Assembly (NCBI GenBank): GCA_012518275.1
Contig: JAAYSS010000047.1
Span: forward strand, 19,058-83,057
Length of the DNA: 64,000 nt
Direction of reading: 5' to 3'
From: Bacteroidales bacterium
GTDB taxonomy: Bacteria; Bacteroidota; Bacteroidia; Bacteroidales; Paludibacteraceae
Shown: positions 9,403 to 19,060 of the stretch, one piece after another
How positions within the stretch are numbered: the stretch's first letter is position 1
Layout: each line of letters begins with the position of its first letter
Notes under the pieces: generated by a model
The model's input: the letters and a program-made list of their open reading frames with translations, nothing else
What the model was told of the DNA's origin: nothing
Databases searched by the model: none
Position numbers and translations under genes: made by a program

Positions 9403-9410
9403 CAAAAATA
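9403..9410 (-). promoter_or_regulatory. -7 box for cutC
   Basis: The minus strand reads TATTTTTG, matching TAnnTTTG, 33 bp upstream of the cutC ATG. No clear -33 box was found. Confidence 0.35.
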
Positions 9411-9535
9411 GCTATTTTACTCTACATGAATAAATTTCTCACGATTAATTTTCATCTCATTCTCTTTGTAAAATAAACTTTTATTGAACCGCATTTTTTT
9501 ATTAATTTTACACGCTGAAAAAACAAGGATTTATT

Positions 9536-10219
9536 ATGAAAAAAATAATTGTTGCTATTGACGGTTTGTCGTCTTGCGGGAAAAGCACGATGGCAAAAGA
9601 TTTGGCAAAACATGTCGGATACATCTATGTTGATACTGGCGCAATGTATCGTGCCGTGGCTTTATTTGCAATCAAAAACGGTTGGATGACCGACGATTAC
9701 ATAGACGAAGTTGAACTAAAAAGGCACATCAGAAACATCAAAATAAATTTCCAAACCAATGACGAAGGAACGCAGGACACATACTTGAACGGCGAAAACG
9801 TGGAGAAAGAAATCCGTTCGCTGGAAGTTGGAAACGGAGCCAGTCGGATCAGCACTATCGGGTTTGTGCGTGAAGAGCTGGTCCGTCAGCAACAAGCGAT
9901 GGGAGTCGAAAAAGGAATCGTAATGGACGGACGCGATATCGGTACGGTCGTTTTCCCAAATGCAGAGTTGAAGATATTCCTAACCAGCTCACCAAAAATA
10001 CGTGCTCAAAGGCGTTATGACGAATTAATTGCCAAAGGTGAAAAAGTAAATTTTGAAGAAGTATTGGCAAATATCCGCGAGCGCGACGAACGGGATTCCA
10101 ACCGCAAAGAAAGCCCTTTGCGAAAAGCCGAAGATGCTATAGAAATAGACAATTCACACCTTAACATTGAAGAACAAAACGAACTCTTACGAACTTTATT
10201 TCGTGAAAAAGCGTTTTAA
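9536..10219 (+). CDS. cmk: (d)CMP kinase
   Basis: Cmk phosphorylates CMP and dCMP with ATP in the cytoplasm. The P-loop is GLSSCGKST near residue 10, where most homologues have GPSSSGKST. The CMP-binding region [15 protein letters not shown], the [22 protein letters not shown] strand and the lid [15 protein letters not shown] are all present. At 227 residues it is of normal length. It starts a plus-strand run with ispH (60-bp gap) and pfkA (15-bp gap). Confidence 0.95.
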   Translation: MKKIIVAIDGLSSCGKSTMAKDLAKHVGYIYVDTGAMYRAVALFAIKNGWMTDDYIDEVELKRHIRNIKINFQTNDEGTQDTYLNGENVEKEIRSLEVGNGASRISTIGFVREELVRQQQAMGVEKGIVMDGRDIGTVVFPNAELKIFLTSSPKIRAQRRYDELIAKGEKVNFEEVLANIRERDERDSNRKESPLRKAEDAIEIDNSHLNIEEQNELLRTLFREKAF

Positions 10220-10279
10220 TTCAAATTTGAAGATGTAAGTTTTCTCTATCGAAATTAACATCACAAAACGACAAAATTT

Positions 10280-11164
10280 ATGGCAGATATTGAAATTGAT
10301 CAAAAATCAGGTTTCTGTTTCGGAGTAATAAAAGCCATCTCCAAAGCTGAAGAAGAATTAGCTAAAGGTGAGCCGTTGTATTGTTTAGGCGATATAGTTC
10401 ACAACGGACAAGAAGTTCAACGGTTAACCGACTTGGGTTTGATAACCATTTCGCATGAAGAGTTCAAAAAATTACGAAACGTAAAAGTGCTGTTGCGTGC
10501 ACACGGCGAACCACCATCTACATATAAAATAGCTCGTCAAAATAACATTGAACTGATTGACGCCTCATGTCCTGTTGTCCTTCGATTGCAGAAAAGGATA
10601 AAATCTGCCTATGAAACTGAAAAAACCGGGACAACAGGGAATCAAGACAGTCAAATTGTAATTTACGGAAAAGTCGGCCACGCCGAAGTAATCGGACTGC
10701 TCGGTCAGGTGGATGAAAATGCTATCGTCATTGAAAGTGAAGCTGATTTACACAAAATAGATTTTACTAAAAACATCAAACTTTTTTCTCAAACAACAAA
10801 ACCACTTGATGGATTTAACAAACTTGTAAAAAGTATTTCAGAAAAAATGGCTCCTGACGCAGTTTTTGAATACTTTGACACAATTTGCCGTCAAGTAGCA
10901 AACAGAATGCCAAATATAGCTACCTTTGCAAAGAAAAATGACATTGTGCTTTTTGTTAGCGGAAAGAAAAGTTCTAACGGAAAAGCACTATATGCACACA
11001 GCAAAAACATCAATCCAAATACTTATTTTATCACCAAACCTAACGAAGTAGATGATTTAAAGTTGGATTTGACAAAAAAAATCGGTATCTGTGGAGCCAC
11101 ATCTACTCCGAGATGGCTGATGGAAGCTGTAGCTGACAAAATCGAACAATTAGAGAAAAAATAG
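10280..11164 (+). CDS. ispH: 4-hydroxy-3-methylbut-2-enyl diphosphate reductase
   Basis: IspH catalyses the last step of the non-mevalonate isoprenoid pathway, giving IPP and DMAPP, with an iron-sulfur cluster held by three cysteines. These are visible in SGFCFGV (N-terminus), DASCPVV (about residue 97) and DTICRQVANR (about residue 208). The proton-relay sequence RAHGEPP and the C-terminal GICGATSTPRWLMEAV are also present. The 294-residue length fits the short IspH form without an added S1 domain. Confidence 0.95.
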   Translation: MADIEIDQKSGFCFGVIKAISKAEEELAKGEPLYCLGDIVHNGQEVQRLTDLGLITISHEEFKKLRNVKVLLRAHGEPPSTYKIARQNNIELIDASCPVVLRLQKRIKSAYETEKTGTTGNQDSQIVIYGKVGHAEVIGLLGQVDENAIVIESEADLHKIDFTKNIKLFSQTTKPLDGFNKLVKSISEKMAPDAVFEYFDTICRQVANRMPNIATFAKKNDIVLFVSGKKSSNGKALYAHSKNINPNTYFITKPNEVDDLKLDLTKKIGICGATSTPRWLMEAVADKIEQLEKK

Positions 11165-11179
11165 CATATATATACAAAA

Positions 11180-12163
11180 ATGGAGTACAAAATTAATTGC
11201 ATCGGTATTTTAACCTCCGGAGGTGATGCTCCCGGAATGAATGCAGCCATTCGTTCAGTAACGAGGACTGCTATTTTTAATGGAATTCGTGTAAAAGCCA
11301 TTTATCGTGGGTTCAGAGGGCTGATAACAGGAGAGATTAAAGAATTTCAAACTCAAAACGTAAGTAATATAATACAAAAAGGAGGTACAATCCTGAAAAC
11401 AGCCCGCTGTGATGAGTTCAGATCCTCCGAAGGAAGAAAGATTGCCTACGAACGAATGAAAGAAGAGGAAATAGAAGCTTTAATTGTAATTGGAGGCGAT
11501 GGCTCTTTCACCGGAGCTCGAATTTTCGCCCAAGAGTTTAACATTCCAATCGTAGGAATTCCAGGAACAATTGACAACGATTTATTCGGTACAGATGCCA
11601 CATTAGGCTATGATACGGCACTAAACACTATCACGCAAGCCGTAGACAAAATTCGCGACACAGCATCTTCACACGAACGTCTGTTTTTTATTGAAGTTAT
11701 GGGACGTGATGCCGGATTCCTTGCATTGAATAGTGCTGTTGCTTCTGGCGCTGAAGCAGCCATTGTGCCAGAATTAGAAACAAAAGTTGACCAACTTGCT
11801 GAGCTAATTAAAAACGGATTCCGCAAGTCTAAAAACAGCAGCATAGTAATTGTTGCAGAAAGTGAAATTACCGGTGGTGCCAACGGCCTTGCCGAACGGA
11901 TGCGCATAGAATATCCTGAATATGATGTACGGGTTACAATACTCGGACACATTCAGCGTGGAGGCTCCCCTACGGCGTACGATCGCATTTTAGCCAGCCG
12001 AATGGGAGTAGCAGCCATTGATGCATTGCTTGATGAACAGCGTAATATTATGATTGGAATTGTAGATAATGAAATAGTCCACGTACCGTTTACAAAAGCA
12101 ATTAAGCATGACAAACCGCTTGACGACAAATTAATGGGTGTGTTGCATATTTTGTCTATTTAG
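11180..12163 (+). CDS. pfkA: ATP-dependent 6-phosphofructokinase (classical type)
   Basis: This 327-residue enzyme phosphorylates fructose-6-phosphate in glycolysis. Motifs are [27 protein letters not shown] and [14 protein letters not shown]. The glycines in GGDGS and PGTID mark an ATP-using enzyme of the E. coli PfkA type; PVVE-type effector residues cannot be judged by eye. It follows ispH by 15 bp and is probably cotranscribed. A second PFK of another class lies at 21116-22141. Confidence 0.95.
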   Translation: MEYKINCIGILTSGGDAPGMNAAIRSVTRTAIFNGIRVKAIYRGFRGLITGEIKEFQTQNVSNIIQKGGTILKTARCDEFRSSEGRKIAYERMKEEEIEALIVIGGDGSFTGARIFAQEFNIPIVGIPGTIDNDLFGTDATLGYDTALNTITQAVDKIRDTASSHERLFFIEVMGRDAGFLALNSAVASGAEAAIVPELETKVDQLAELIKNGFRKSKNSSIVIVAESEITGGANGLAERMRIEYPEYDVRVTILGHIQRGGSPTAYDRILASRMGVAAIDALLDEQRNIMIGIVDNEIVHVPFTKAIKHDKPLDDKLMGVLHILSI

Positions 12164-12345
12164 TGGTGAGCAGTTTGCAATAAGCGGTACACCATTTAAC
12201 CAATCAGCAAGATTGGACATATTAAAACCTTGGATTTTAGATGTTTTTGACAGAAAAACACCGACCGATAATTTACCTTAAAATACCAATATGTTTTTTA
12301 ACCCAACAAAATTTTTGAGAAATATTAATTTAAAATTGAATTATA

Positions 12346-12822
12346 ATGCAAGAAAAATCTGTTCTATTTGTTTGCTTGGGAAATATCTGCCGTTCGCCAA
12401 TGGCTCAAACAATTTTTGAAAAAATAGTTGAAGACAAAGGAGCTGCGGATAAATTTGAGATTGATTCTGCTGGTCTTGGCGACTGGCACACGGGCAACAA
12501 AGCCGACCCGCGTATGCGTTCGCACGCTGAAAAGCGTGGCTACACCATCACCCACAGAGCACGACAAGTACAAAAAAATGATTTCAATAAATTTGACTAC
12601 ATTGTCGGAATGGACGAGCAAAATATTCGGGAACTGAACAACTTAGCAACATCAGATGAACATCGCAACAAAATTCTCCGTATGCGTGATTTTTTAACTC
12701 AATTTGATTCAGACATAATTCCTGATCCTTACTACGGAGATGCTGAAGATTTCGAATACGTAATCGATTTGCTTGAAGATAGTTGTGAAAATTTTTATGA
12801 TTTTATTTCAAAAGAAAGCTGA
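12346..12822 (+). CDS. Low-molecular-weight protein-tyrosine phosphatase
   Basis: The 158-residue protein begins with the catalytic P-loop VCLGNICRSPMAQTIF (C-x5-R-S) and carries the general-acid aspartate in DPYYGDAEDF near residue 127. The family dephosphorylates phosphotyrosine, often on capsule-related BY-kinases; a few members act on phosphoarginine. There is no BY-kinase in the window, so the substrate is open. It is about 180 bp downstream of pfkA and probably separately transcribed. Confidence 0.9.
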   Translation: MQEKSVLFVCLGNICRSPMAQTIFEKIVEDKGAADKFEIDSAGLGDWHTGNKADPRMRSHAEKRGYTITHRARQVQKNDFNKFDYIVGMDEQNIRELNNLATSDEHRNKILRMRDFLTQFDSDIIPDPYYGDAEDFEYVIDLLEDSCENFYDFISKES

Positions 12823-12897
12823 ATATTTAAATAATGGCTTATTTTTTGTAGAGATAATATTTAGTCAAAAACAATAACATTAAAAAAATAATAAATA

Positions 12898-13650
12898 ATG
12901 AAAAAGTTAATTTTACCATTACTCCTTTTAGGTGTAATTTTCAGTTCTTGTAAAAAAGAAGAACCTCTCGGAAGTGTAAAGCTAGACCCAGCAACAGCTA
13001 ATATGACTTATGGAACTAAACTGTCATTAACCCCAAAATATGAACCGGGTCAAGCAGAATCTTTAACTTATGAATGGTCATCAAGCGCCGATTCAATTGT
13101 TTCTGTAAGAGCAGGGCAAGGTGGACTTGGTGAAGCGCAAGCTTTAAGAGTGGGTGATGCTATCATTTATTTGAAAGGATACAAAAGTGGCGATAAAGAC
13201 AAAAAAATATTATTGACAGCTACTTGTAAAATTTCAGTAACACCTCGAACTGCAATTTTTGGAGTTCCACATTTCAAAAAAGGAGAAAGTAAAACTACCC
13301 TTACTAGCTTAGGGGTTGGTACTATGGATAATGACCAATCTACCGATAAGCTTTTGGTGTATACACGTACTCCTGATGCGGTAAACGGAGTTGATAAAAT
13401 CATTTTTGAACTGGATGACAGTAATAAATTAGTAGCAACTTATGCTTACCTTCAAGACACTCCTAACAACAGAGAAAAAGCGACTCAATACATTGAAGAA
13501 CGTTTCAAATATACAGGAAAAACAGTTGGTTCGCTAACTCTCTATGATGCAGGTGTTAGCTCTATGTATGCTTCAGGTACTATGGCTGCACTATTTTTAG
13601 GTACTGATCCAGGAAATGGTATTCCGGGATTAGGAATTAAATTTTGGTAA
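12898..13650 (+). CDS. Putative lipoprotein, function unknown
   Basis: A short signal sequence ends in a lipobox (VIFSSC, then KKEE), so this is probably a lipoprotein. Residues about 30-115 resemble a bacterial Ig-like (BIG2-type) domain: VKLDPATANMTYGTKLSLTPKY, a YEWSSS stretch and a strand ending in LTATCKISV. The remaining 135 residues are beta-rich and I do not recognise them. It ends in an aromatic residue and is followed directly by a good terminator. Confidence 0.75.
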   Translation: MKKLILPLLLLGVIFSSCKKEEPLGSVKLDPATANMTYGTKLSLTPKYEPGQAESLTYEWSSSADSIVSVRAGQGGLGEAQALRVGDAIIYLKGYKSGDKDKKILLTATCKISVTPRTAIFGVPHFKKGESKTTLTSLGVGTMDNDQSTDKLLVYTRTPDAVNGVDKIIFELDDSNKLVATYAYLQDTPNNREKATQYIEERFKYTGKTVGSLTLYDAGVSSMYASGTMAALFLGTDPGNGIPGLGIKFW

Positions 13651-13670
13651 ACTTTTTAACAAACAAAATA

Positions 13671-13702
13671 AAAAAACCGTCAAGTTTTCCTGACGGTTTT
13701 TT
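13671..13702. terminator. Bidirectional intrinsic terminator
   Basis: AAAAAACCGTCA and TGACGGTTTTTT form a 12-bp perfect stem around an 8-nt loop. The A- and T-tracts let it work for the plus-strand lipoprotein and the converging nagB gene. Confidence 0.85.
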
Positions 13703-13726
13703 GTTTTATAACGTAATTTGAATTAT

Positions 13727-15703
13727 CTATTTCTTATATTCAACAAAAGCTTCAATGGCTTCGTATGATGCTAGTCCTAAATCACTATACAGTTTTGCTG
13801 TCGCTTGGTTTCGATCTTCGGCTCGTTGCCAAAACAGGCGTTCATCGTCACCTAAGAAAGGAGCGCTCTCCATCTGTGACTGGTGTTTTAAAATTGAATT
13901 ACGCTTACGACGAAGCTCTTCCGGACTAATTGGAACAGCCATTTCAATATGGTCTATTTCCCACTCGGCCCAAGCTCCGCGGTACATCCACACACGACAA
14001 TCTTTCATCCATTCTTCATTGAGTAATTCATGAAATGCTGCCAAGAATGCATTCAAACACACTTTGTGCGTTCCATGAGGATCGGCTAAGTCACCGGCAA
14101 CAAATATTTGATGCGGTTTGATGGCTTGCAATAAATCCATAATTATTTTCACATCCTTTTCTGTCAATTTACCTTTTTTGATTGTTCCTGTTTCATAAAA
14201 AGGTAAATCTAAATGATGCACATTTTCTGCCGGAACAGAATTATACCTACATGCCGCACGAGCTTCTTCCCGTCTAATTCGTCCTTTCAAATAACGGACA
14301 TCTTCTGTATCAATATCGCCTTTTTGTTTTTCTTCAGTCAAGAATCGATACATATCAAGATACTTTTCTTTCAACTTTCCATCTGACGGGTCAAAACGTT
14401 CTAATACATTTGCCATCAGAGCAATGTAACGGATGGCTTCATCATCTCCAACAGCAATATTCCCTGACGTTTGGTAGGCTACATGTACGTCATGACCTTG
14501 CTCCACTAATCGCTGAAAAGTTCCCCCCATCGAAATCACGTCATCATCAGGATGCGGACTGAAAATAATAATCCGTTTGGGGTATGGGAGAGCACGTTCA
14601 GGACGATTACTATCATCAGCATTAGGCTTTCCGCCGGGCCAACCTGTAATGGTATGTTGTAAATCATTGAATATTTTAATATTAACATTATACGCAGAGC
14701 CGTAAAGAGCAAGCAGCTCATTGAGGCCATTCTGATTATAATCTTTATTGGTAAGTTTTAAAATCGGCTTTCCTGTAACTTGACAAAGCCACACAATCGC
14801 CCTGCGAATTAATGTGTCGGTCCAATCGCATGAACCAACTAACCAAGGATGGCTGATTCGAGTAAGGTGTTGAGCAGACGTCAAATCTAAAACAACATGA
14901 GCATTTTTGTGAAGTTGCAAAAATGATGCCGGTACTGCATCGCAAGCTTTCTTCTCAATAATTTGACTCACAATAGTCGACTTGGCTTCACCCCAAACCA
15001 CCAACGTCACTCTCTTAGCTGAAATAATTGTTGACAACCCCATGGTAAGAGCACTCACAGGCACATCTTCAGCTGATACGTAAAACTGCTGTAAATCTGC
15101 TCTTGACTGATCATCAAGAAGCATAAGGCGTGTTGTAGAACTTGGTTGTGACCCCGGCTCATTATAAGCGATGTTTCCTACTTTTCCAACCGATACAAGT
15201 ACATAGTCCAAACCGCCTAATTTTTCTATTTCCTGTTCATAGTCATCAGCAAACTCAACAACTTTATCTACTTTTACATTTTCAAAAGTGAAAAAATTCT
15301 TCTTCGGCAAGTCTACCTTGTCTATGAGATATTCCCGAAGTAGTTTCGAGTTTGAGTGTTCATTCTTTTTCAACGGATAAAATTCTGTCACATTAAAAAC
15401 AAACACATTTTTGAAGGATAATCCTTCTTCGCGGTGCATACGAACAAGCTCTTGATAAACTCTGAGAGGCGAAGAACCACCGGAAAGCCCTAACACACAA
15501 TGAGCTTTTGCTTTTTGCTTGGAAAGAATCAATGCAGCAATTTCTTTTGCAACGGCCTTCGAACCTTCTTCTTCGGTTTCATAAATGTCAGCCTTCATTT
15601 TTTCAAATCGAGATTGCCGAGTTGCTTCTAAAACATTCTCAGGACGATAATAACGCCGTGGAATTCGTTCCAACGTAATTTTTGAACTTAAATCGAAATT
15701 CAT
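13727..15703 (-). CDS. nagB: Glucosamine-6-phosphate deaminase fused to a LmbE/PIG-L-like domain
   Basis: The 658-residue protein has two parts. Residues about 40-300 are a NagB-type sugar-phosphate isomerase/deaminase domain (LGLSGGSSPLRVYQELV, VFNVTEFYPL, SVGKVGNIAYNEPGS, VTLVVWGEAKS). Residues about 375-650 are a LmbE/PIG-L deacetylase-like domain, with the metal motif IIIFSPHPDDDVISMGG and a later DPHGTHKVC. The first half should convert glucosamine-6-phosphate to fructose-6-phosphate and ammonia. In this family the LmbE half often removes acyl groups from amino sugars, which suggests coupled deacetylation and deamination. The fusion is common in Bacteroidota. Confidence 0.85.
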   Translation of the reverse strand: MNFDLSSKITLERIPRRYYRPENVLEATRQSRFEKMKADIYETEEEGSKAVAKEIAALILSKQKAKAHCVLGLSGGSSPLRVYQELVRMHREEGLSFKNVFVFNVTEFYPLKKNEHSNSKLLREYLIDKVDLPKKNFFTFENVKVDKVVEFADDYEQEIEKLGGLDYVLVSVGKVGNIAYNEPGSQPSSTTRLMLLDDQSRADLQQFYVSAEDVPVSALTMGLSTIISAKRVTLVVWGEAKSTIVSQIIEKKACDAVPASFLQLHKNAHVVLDLTSAQHLTRISHPWLVGSCDWTDTLIRRAIVWLCQVTGKPILKLTNKDYNQNGLNELLALYGSAYNVNIKIFNDLQHTITGWPGGKPNADDSNRPERALPYPKRIIIFSPHPDDDVISMGGTFQRLVEQGHDVHVAYQTSGNIAVGDDEAIRYIALMANVLERFDPSDGKLKEKYLDMYRFLTEEKQKGDIDTEDVRYLKGRIRREEARAACRYNSVPAENVHHLDLPFYETGTIKKGKLTEKDVKIIMDLLQAIKPHQIFVAGDLADPHGTHKVCLNAFLAAFHELLNEEWMKDCRVWMYRGAWAEWEIDHIEMAVPISPEELRRKRNSILKHQSQMESAPFLGDDERLFWQRAEDRNQATAKLYSDLGLASYEAIEAFVEYKK

Positions 15704-15734
15704 AGTTATTTTTGTATAATTATATATTAAGCTA

Positions 15735-15742
15735 CAAAGTTA
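15735..15742 (-). promoter_or_regulatory. -7 box for nagB
   Basis: The minus strand reads TAACTTTG (TAnnTTTG) 32 bp upstream of the nagB ATG. Confidence 0.4.
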
Positions 15743-15898
15743 ACTAAAATTCAGCAAAGGTTCATTTAAAATTTGATTACATTTTTGTAAAATCAAATTA
15801 TGTAAGTTTAATTATAAGTTTAACTAAACTCGGCACGGTTTATGAATTATGAATGATGTTCAATCCAAAATCATTTTTAACCATTAAACTTTTGTTAA

Positions 15899-16237
15899 AT
15901 GAACAATTCTGAAAAAACTTACAATGCTGTTCTTGATACGGAACCAAGAGCTCAGCAAGCGGAAAAAGAACTGACTGTGCCTTCGCTTCCGTTTTGCATT
16001 TTAATGGATGCCGTGGGAATGGCGAGCTACATGTTTCCAGGCATTGGTGAGACGTTTGACGTGGTGTGGGCGCCTATTTCCGGATTTATTTTTATGAAAT
16101 CGTTTGGCGGAATGACCGGTAAAATTGGTGGTTTGATTGCGATGGTAGAAGAAGCCGCGCCGTTTATAGACGTTATCCCGACGTTTACAATTGGACATTT
16201 TTATGTCAAGCATCAGATGAGAAAAAATAAAAAATAA
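15899..16237 (+). CDS. Conserved small membrane-associated protein, function unknown
   Basis: This 112-residue protein has an acidic/polar first 25 residues and then hydrophobic glycine-rich stretches: LMDAVGMASYMFPGIGETFDVVWAP and an IDVIPTFTIGHFYVKHQ end. The layout resembles a small uncharacterised Bacteroidota family that I recognise only by pattern. It is a single gene between nagB (divergent) and hemW (convergent). Confidence 0.65.
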   Translation: MNNSEKTYNAVLDTEPRAQQAEKELTVPSLPFCILMDAVGMASYMFPGIGETFDVVWAPISGFIFMKSFGGMTGKIGGLIAMVEEAAPFIDVIPTFTIGHFYVKHQMRKNKK

Positions 16238-16257
16238 TAGAAACTATTTTACCTTCG

Positions 16258-16305
16258 AAAACCCAGTTGGCTGTTCTTAATAGTTGTTGGCTGGGTTTGT
16301 TTTTG
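16258..16305. terminator. Probable terminator between convergent genes
   Basis: AAACCCAG (16259-16266) pairs with CTGGGTTT (16291-16298) and is followed by GTTTTTG on the plus strand. The 24-nt loop is long, so this is a moderate call. Confidence 0.5.
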
Positions 16306-16320
16306 CTTGAGGGAAAGGTT

Positions 16321-17445
16321 TTACACATACATCAAATCAACGATGATTTTATCTGAAATTAGGATGCCTTCGGAAGTTAAACGAAGGAAGTTGTTGGTTA
16401 TGTGCAATTTGTGATTTTCAATGTATTTAGCTGCTGATTGAATGCAGTAATCATGCATTTTTTCGCCAAATTGATTCTTGACTGCATCAAGATTTATTCC
16501 TTCAATTGTTCTTAGCGAAACCATTACGAAGTCGTTGTATTTATCTTTTTCTGAAAGGATTTCTTTCTCGAAGTAACTTTTTCCGTTTGTAATGTTTCGA
16601 CAATAATTTTCTACAGATGAGATGTTCCATTGGCGTGAATGGATGTTGTACGAATGTGCCGACGGGCCAATTCCGATGTAAGGTGTTTGTGTCCAATAAG
16701 ATGAGTTGTGTTTTGAGCGAAATCCGGGTTTTGAAAAATTGGATATTTCATATTGTTCAAAACCGTTTTTAGCACATATTTTCATCAGATAGTCATACAT
16801 TTCCACAGAGAGTTCATCATCTGCGGGAGCTGTTTTTCCGGCTTTCATTTGCTTCCAAAGTGGGGTGTTTTCTTCATATATCAACCCGTAAGCAGATATG
16901 TGCTGAACATTTAACGTCATTGCCTTGTTTAACTGTTTTTTCCAAGATTCGAGATTTTGACCCGGAAGTCCGAAAATCAGGTCAATGCTGATGTTCTCAA
17001 AACCAGCTTTTTGCGCTAACTTTACTGAAAGCAAAGCCGTTTCGGCAGTATGGCGCCGATTGATGGCTCTCAGTTGCTTGTCGTCAAAACTTTGAATGCC
17101 TATGCTTAAGCGGTTTATGCCGATGTTTCTCAAGGTTTTTAAATAATCCAAGGTCAAATCATCCGGATTTGCTTCCAGAGTAATTTCAGCATCATTATCT
17201 ACATCAAAATTTGTATAAATAACTTGCAGAATTGAATTTATATCAACGGTCTTGAGTACGGAAGGTGTCCCCCCACCGAAATAAATTGTAGAGACAACTT
17301 CATCCAAATATCCTTTTCTCTCATTAATTTCTTGAAGCACAGCACGCACCAGTTCATCCTTTCGTGATAAATTCGTAATCGAATAAAAATCGCAATAGAT
17401 GCACTTTGTTTTGCAATAAGGAATGTGTATATAAATTCCTGCCAT
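16321..17445 (-). CDS. hemW: HemW-like radical SAM protein
   Basis: The radical SAM [4Fe-4S] motif C-x3-C-x2-C is seen as IPYCKTKCIYCDFYS at the very N-terminus. It is followed by STIYFGGGTPSVL, LEANPDDLT, INRLSIGIQSFDD and DLIFGLPGQ. HemW is a heme chaperone that resembles coproporphyrinogen III dehydrogenase (HemN); this length (374 residues) and motif set fit HemW rather than true HemN. The track starts 21 codons earlier, but the family begins MAGIYIHIPYC, so I use the ATG at 17443-17445. Confidence 0.9.
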   Translation of the reverse strand: MAGIYIHIPYCKTKCIYCDFYSITNLSRKDELVRAVLQEINERKGYLDEVVSTIYFGGGTPSVLKTVDINSILQVIYTNFDVDNDAEITLEANPDDLTLDYLKTLRNIGINRLSIGIQSFDDKQLRAINRRHTAETALLSVKLAQKAGFENISIDLIFGLPGQNLESWKKQLNKAMTLNVQHISAYGLIYEENTPLWKQMKAGKTAPADDELSVEMYDYLMKICAKNGFEQYEISNFSKPGFRSKHNSSYWTQTPYIGIGPSAHSYNIHSRQWNISSVENYCRNITNGKSYFEKEILSEKDKYNDFVMVSLRTIEGINLDAVKNQFGEKMHDYCIQSAAKYIENHKLHITNNFLRLTSEGILISDKIIVDLMYV

Positions 17446-17598
17446 TATTTTTGAAATTTGAAACTTGTCCACCGTCTGATGAGATAGAAGTGAACAATCG
17501 TTAATCATGCAAAAATACGACTTGTTGTTCTATTTCACAAAAACAAAAATGAGTCTAAATATCTGTTAAAAAAACTGCAAGAAAAACAATAGAAAACT

Positions 17599-18091
17599 AT
17601 GGCGCAACAAAAAGTAACACAGATTATTCGTGGACAAAAGACCGTTGACGGGGCAGGTATTTGATTAGGAAGAATTTTAGGATTAAGAAATCTTCGAAAT
17701 TTAATCCGTTTTTGATGCTAAATGAATTTAACTCGACTGATTCGAATGAGATTATATCAAAAGCTTTCCCTGGCATCCGCATCGTGGAATTGAAACGGTA
17801 ACGTATCTGCTGAAAGGTGAAATTACACATACCAACAACCTTGAAAATCGTAGAACTATTGGAAGCTTGGCATGTCAATGGATGACTGCCGACTTGAGAA
17901 TTATTCATTAAGAAATGCCACAAGAATCGGAAAGAATATTAGGATGCCAACTTTGGATAAATTTGCCCGCAAAAGATAAAATAACTGACCCTTTCTACCG
18001 TGATATTACAAGTGAAGATATAGAAGTGATAAAAAAGAAAAACAATTATTCTCTATTACTAAAAGACCATTTGTTTAAACTACTTATTTAA
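17599..18091 (+). pseudogene. Broken and truncated pirin-family gene
   Basis: The plus strand reads as a pirin (cupin-fold) gene only if the frame is changed several times. Frame 1 gives QIIRGQKTVDGAGI then a stop. A second frame gives FNPFLMLNEFNSTDSNEI and FPGIRIVELKR then a stop. Another gives RYRFNST-region counterparts such as ETVTYLLKGEITH, and the last gives EMPQESERILGCQLWINLPA and DPFYRDIT. The gene ends about halfway through the normal length at 18091. Several stops and shifts make it non-functional. The track ORF at 17624-17923 on the minus strand is only a shadow. Confidence 0.85.
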
Positions 18092-18155
18092 TTTAACGAT
18101 AGTAAAAAAAAGATAGTCCTATGTAACTATCTTTTTACTAATCCATTAAACATTG

Positions 18156-18230
18156 TCGGGGTGGTGGGATTCGAACTCACGACCACCTGCTCCCAAAGCA
18201 GGTGCGCTAACCGGACTGCGCTACACCCCG
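18156..18230 (-). tRNA. tRNA-Pro (TGG)
   Basis: On the minus strand the cloverleaf has acceptor CGGGGTG/CACCCCG, anticodon arm CTGCT-TTGGGAG-AGCAG with anticodon TGG, and T-loop GTTCGAATC. The gene is 75 nt with discriminator A. CCA is not encoded. Confidence 0.95.
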
Positions 18231-18250
18231 CAATTATTTCAAAAGGACTG

Positions 18251-18258
18251 CAAAGATA
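18251..18258 (-). promoter_or_regulatory. -7 box for tRNA-Pro
   Basis: TATCTTTG on the minus strand, 20 bp upstream of the tRNA-Pro gene, matches the TAnnTTTG consensus. Confidence 0.5.
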
Positions 18259-18316
18259 ATCTAATTTTTTAATTAAAAAAAATATTTGTGTTTTTTACAA
18301 AAAAATTGTATTTCCG

Positions 18317-18971
18317 TAGATGCAAGCACTAAATGCAACATTATTACACAAAGATGCAAAAAATAGTTTTTGGGGGGTATCAAAATTTAGTTTTTTCCTT
18401 GGTCTTTTGTTTAATTCATATTGTACTTATTTGATGTCCTGCTTATTATATGTATCCAAAGATTCTTTTTAGGTATTTATTGTCTAATCAATTTATTGGT
18501 ATATTCATTCAAACCTCTTTCCCATGAAGCATACGAGTGGGCAAAGTAAAACTCAGTGTCAAAAATTCGTGCGATATATTTACGTTCAGCAAATTCGGAA
18601 CCGTTGTCTGCCGTTATGATGTGCACTACATCTTTGAACGGGAGTAATAGTCTGACTAATTCACGTGCCGGTGACTTGGCTTTTCTTCCCTGTTCGAGTT
18701 TCTCGGCAATCAAAAAGCCGGTTTTTCGTTCAACAATAATCAATATCCTCCTTTGTTTTCTTTACCAACAATGGTTCCACTTCCCAGTCTTCCAGACGTG
18801 CTCTCTTATCAACTATATCGGGTCGCAGTTCTATGCTTATCTTATCCTTTATAATCGTCGATTCACTTCCTATCGGTCGTTTCCGATGTTTCAACTTTAT
18901 GACGCAGATGTTTATAAAGCGTCCTTCCAGAATACTTTTACTTTGTGTTACATTTACTAATTGAACTTACA
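18317..18971 (-). mobile_element. IS30-type element remnant, copy A (N-terminal half deleted)
   Basis: The left end (CACTAAATGCAACA near 18330) and the right end (which on the minus strand starts TTCAATTAGTAAATGTAACA) form imperfect inverted repeats. Both ends also occur on copy B at 19253-20020. Inside, the first ~130 codons of the transposase are missing. The element is on the minus strand next to tRNA-Pro. Its exact ends are uncertain by a few bases. Confidence 0.75.
18340..18930 (-). pseudogene. IS30 transposase fragment (C-terminal half), frameshifted
   Basis: Reading leftward, one frame gives KLKHRKRPIGSESTIIKDK and IELRPDIVDKRARLEDWEVE, then shifts. The next frame (track ORF 18477-18743) gives IIVERKTGFLIAEKL, ITADNGSEFAERKYI and SYASWERGLNEYTNKLIRQ, the DDE catalytic half of IS30 transposases. 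It then stops where LIRQYFPK would continue. The tail (VQYELNKRPRKKLNFDTPQKLF) is still visible in degenerate form. It cannot make an active transposase. Confidence 0.8.
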
Positions 18972-19005
18972 AAAATCACAAAAATGTAAATTTGCCTATG
19001 AAAAT

Positions 19006-19036
19006 TTTGTGAAATTTATTTAATTGTCTATCTTTG
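19006..19036 (+). promoter_or_regulatory. Consensus promoter for tRNA-Met
   Basis: TTTG at 19006-19009, a 19-bp spacer and TATCTTTG at 19029-19036 give a perfect Bacteroidota promoter, about 24 bp before the tRNA. Confidence 0.8.
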
Positions 19037-19060
19037 CACCCACAAATTTTTGAAAAGAAT

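Noticed and set aside
17624-17923. Minus-strand 99-residue ORF
   Set aside because: It is antisense to the pirin pseudogene and shows no protein-like features.
18556-18960. Plus-strand 134-residue ORF
   Set aside because: It is a shadow on the wrong strand of the IS30 transposase fragment.
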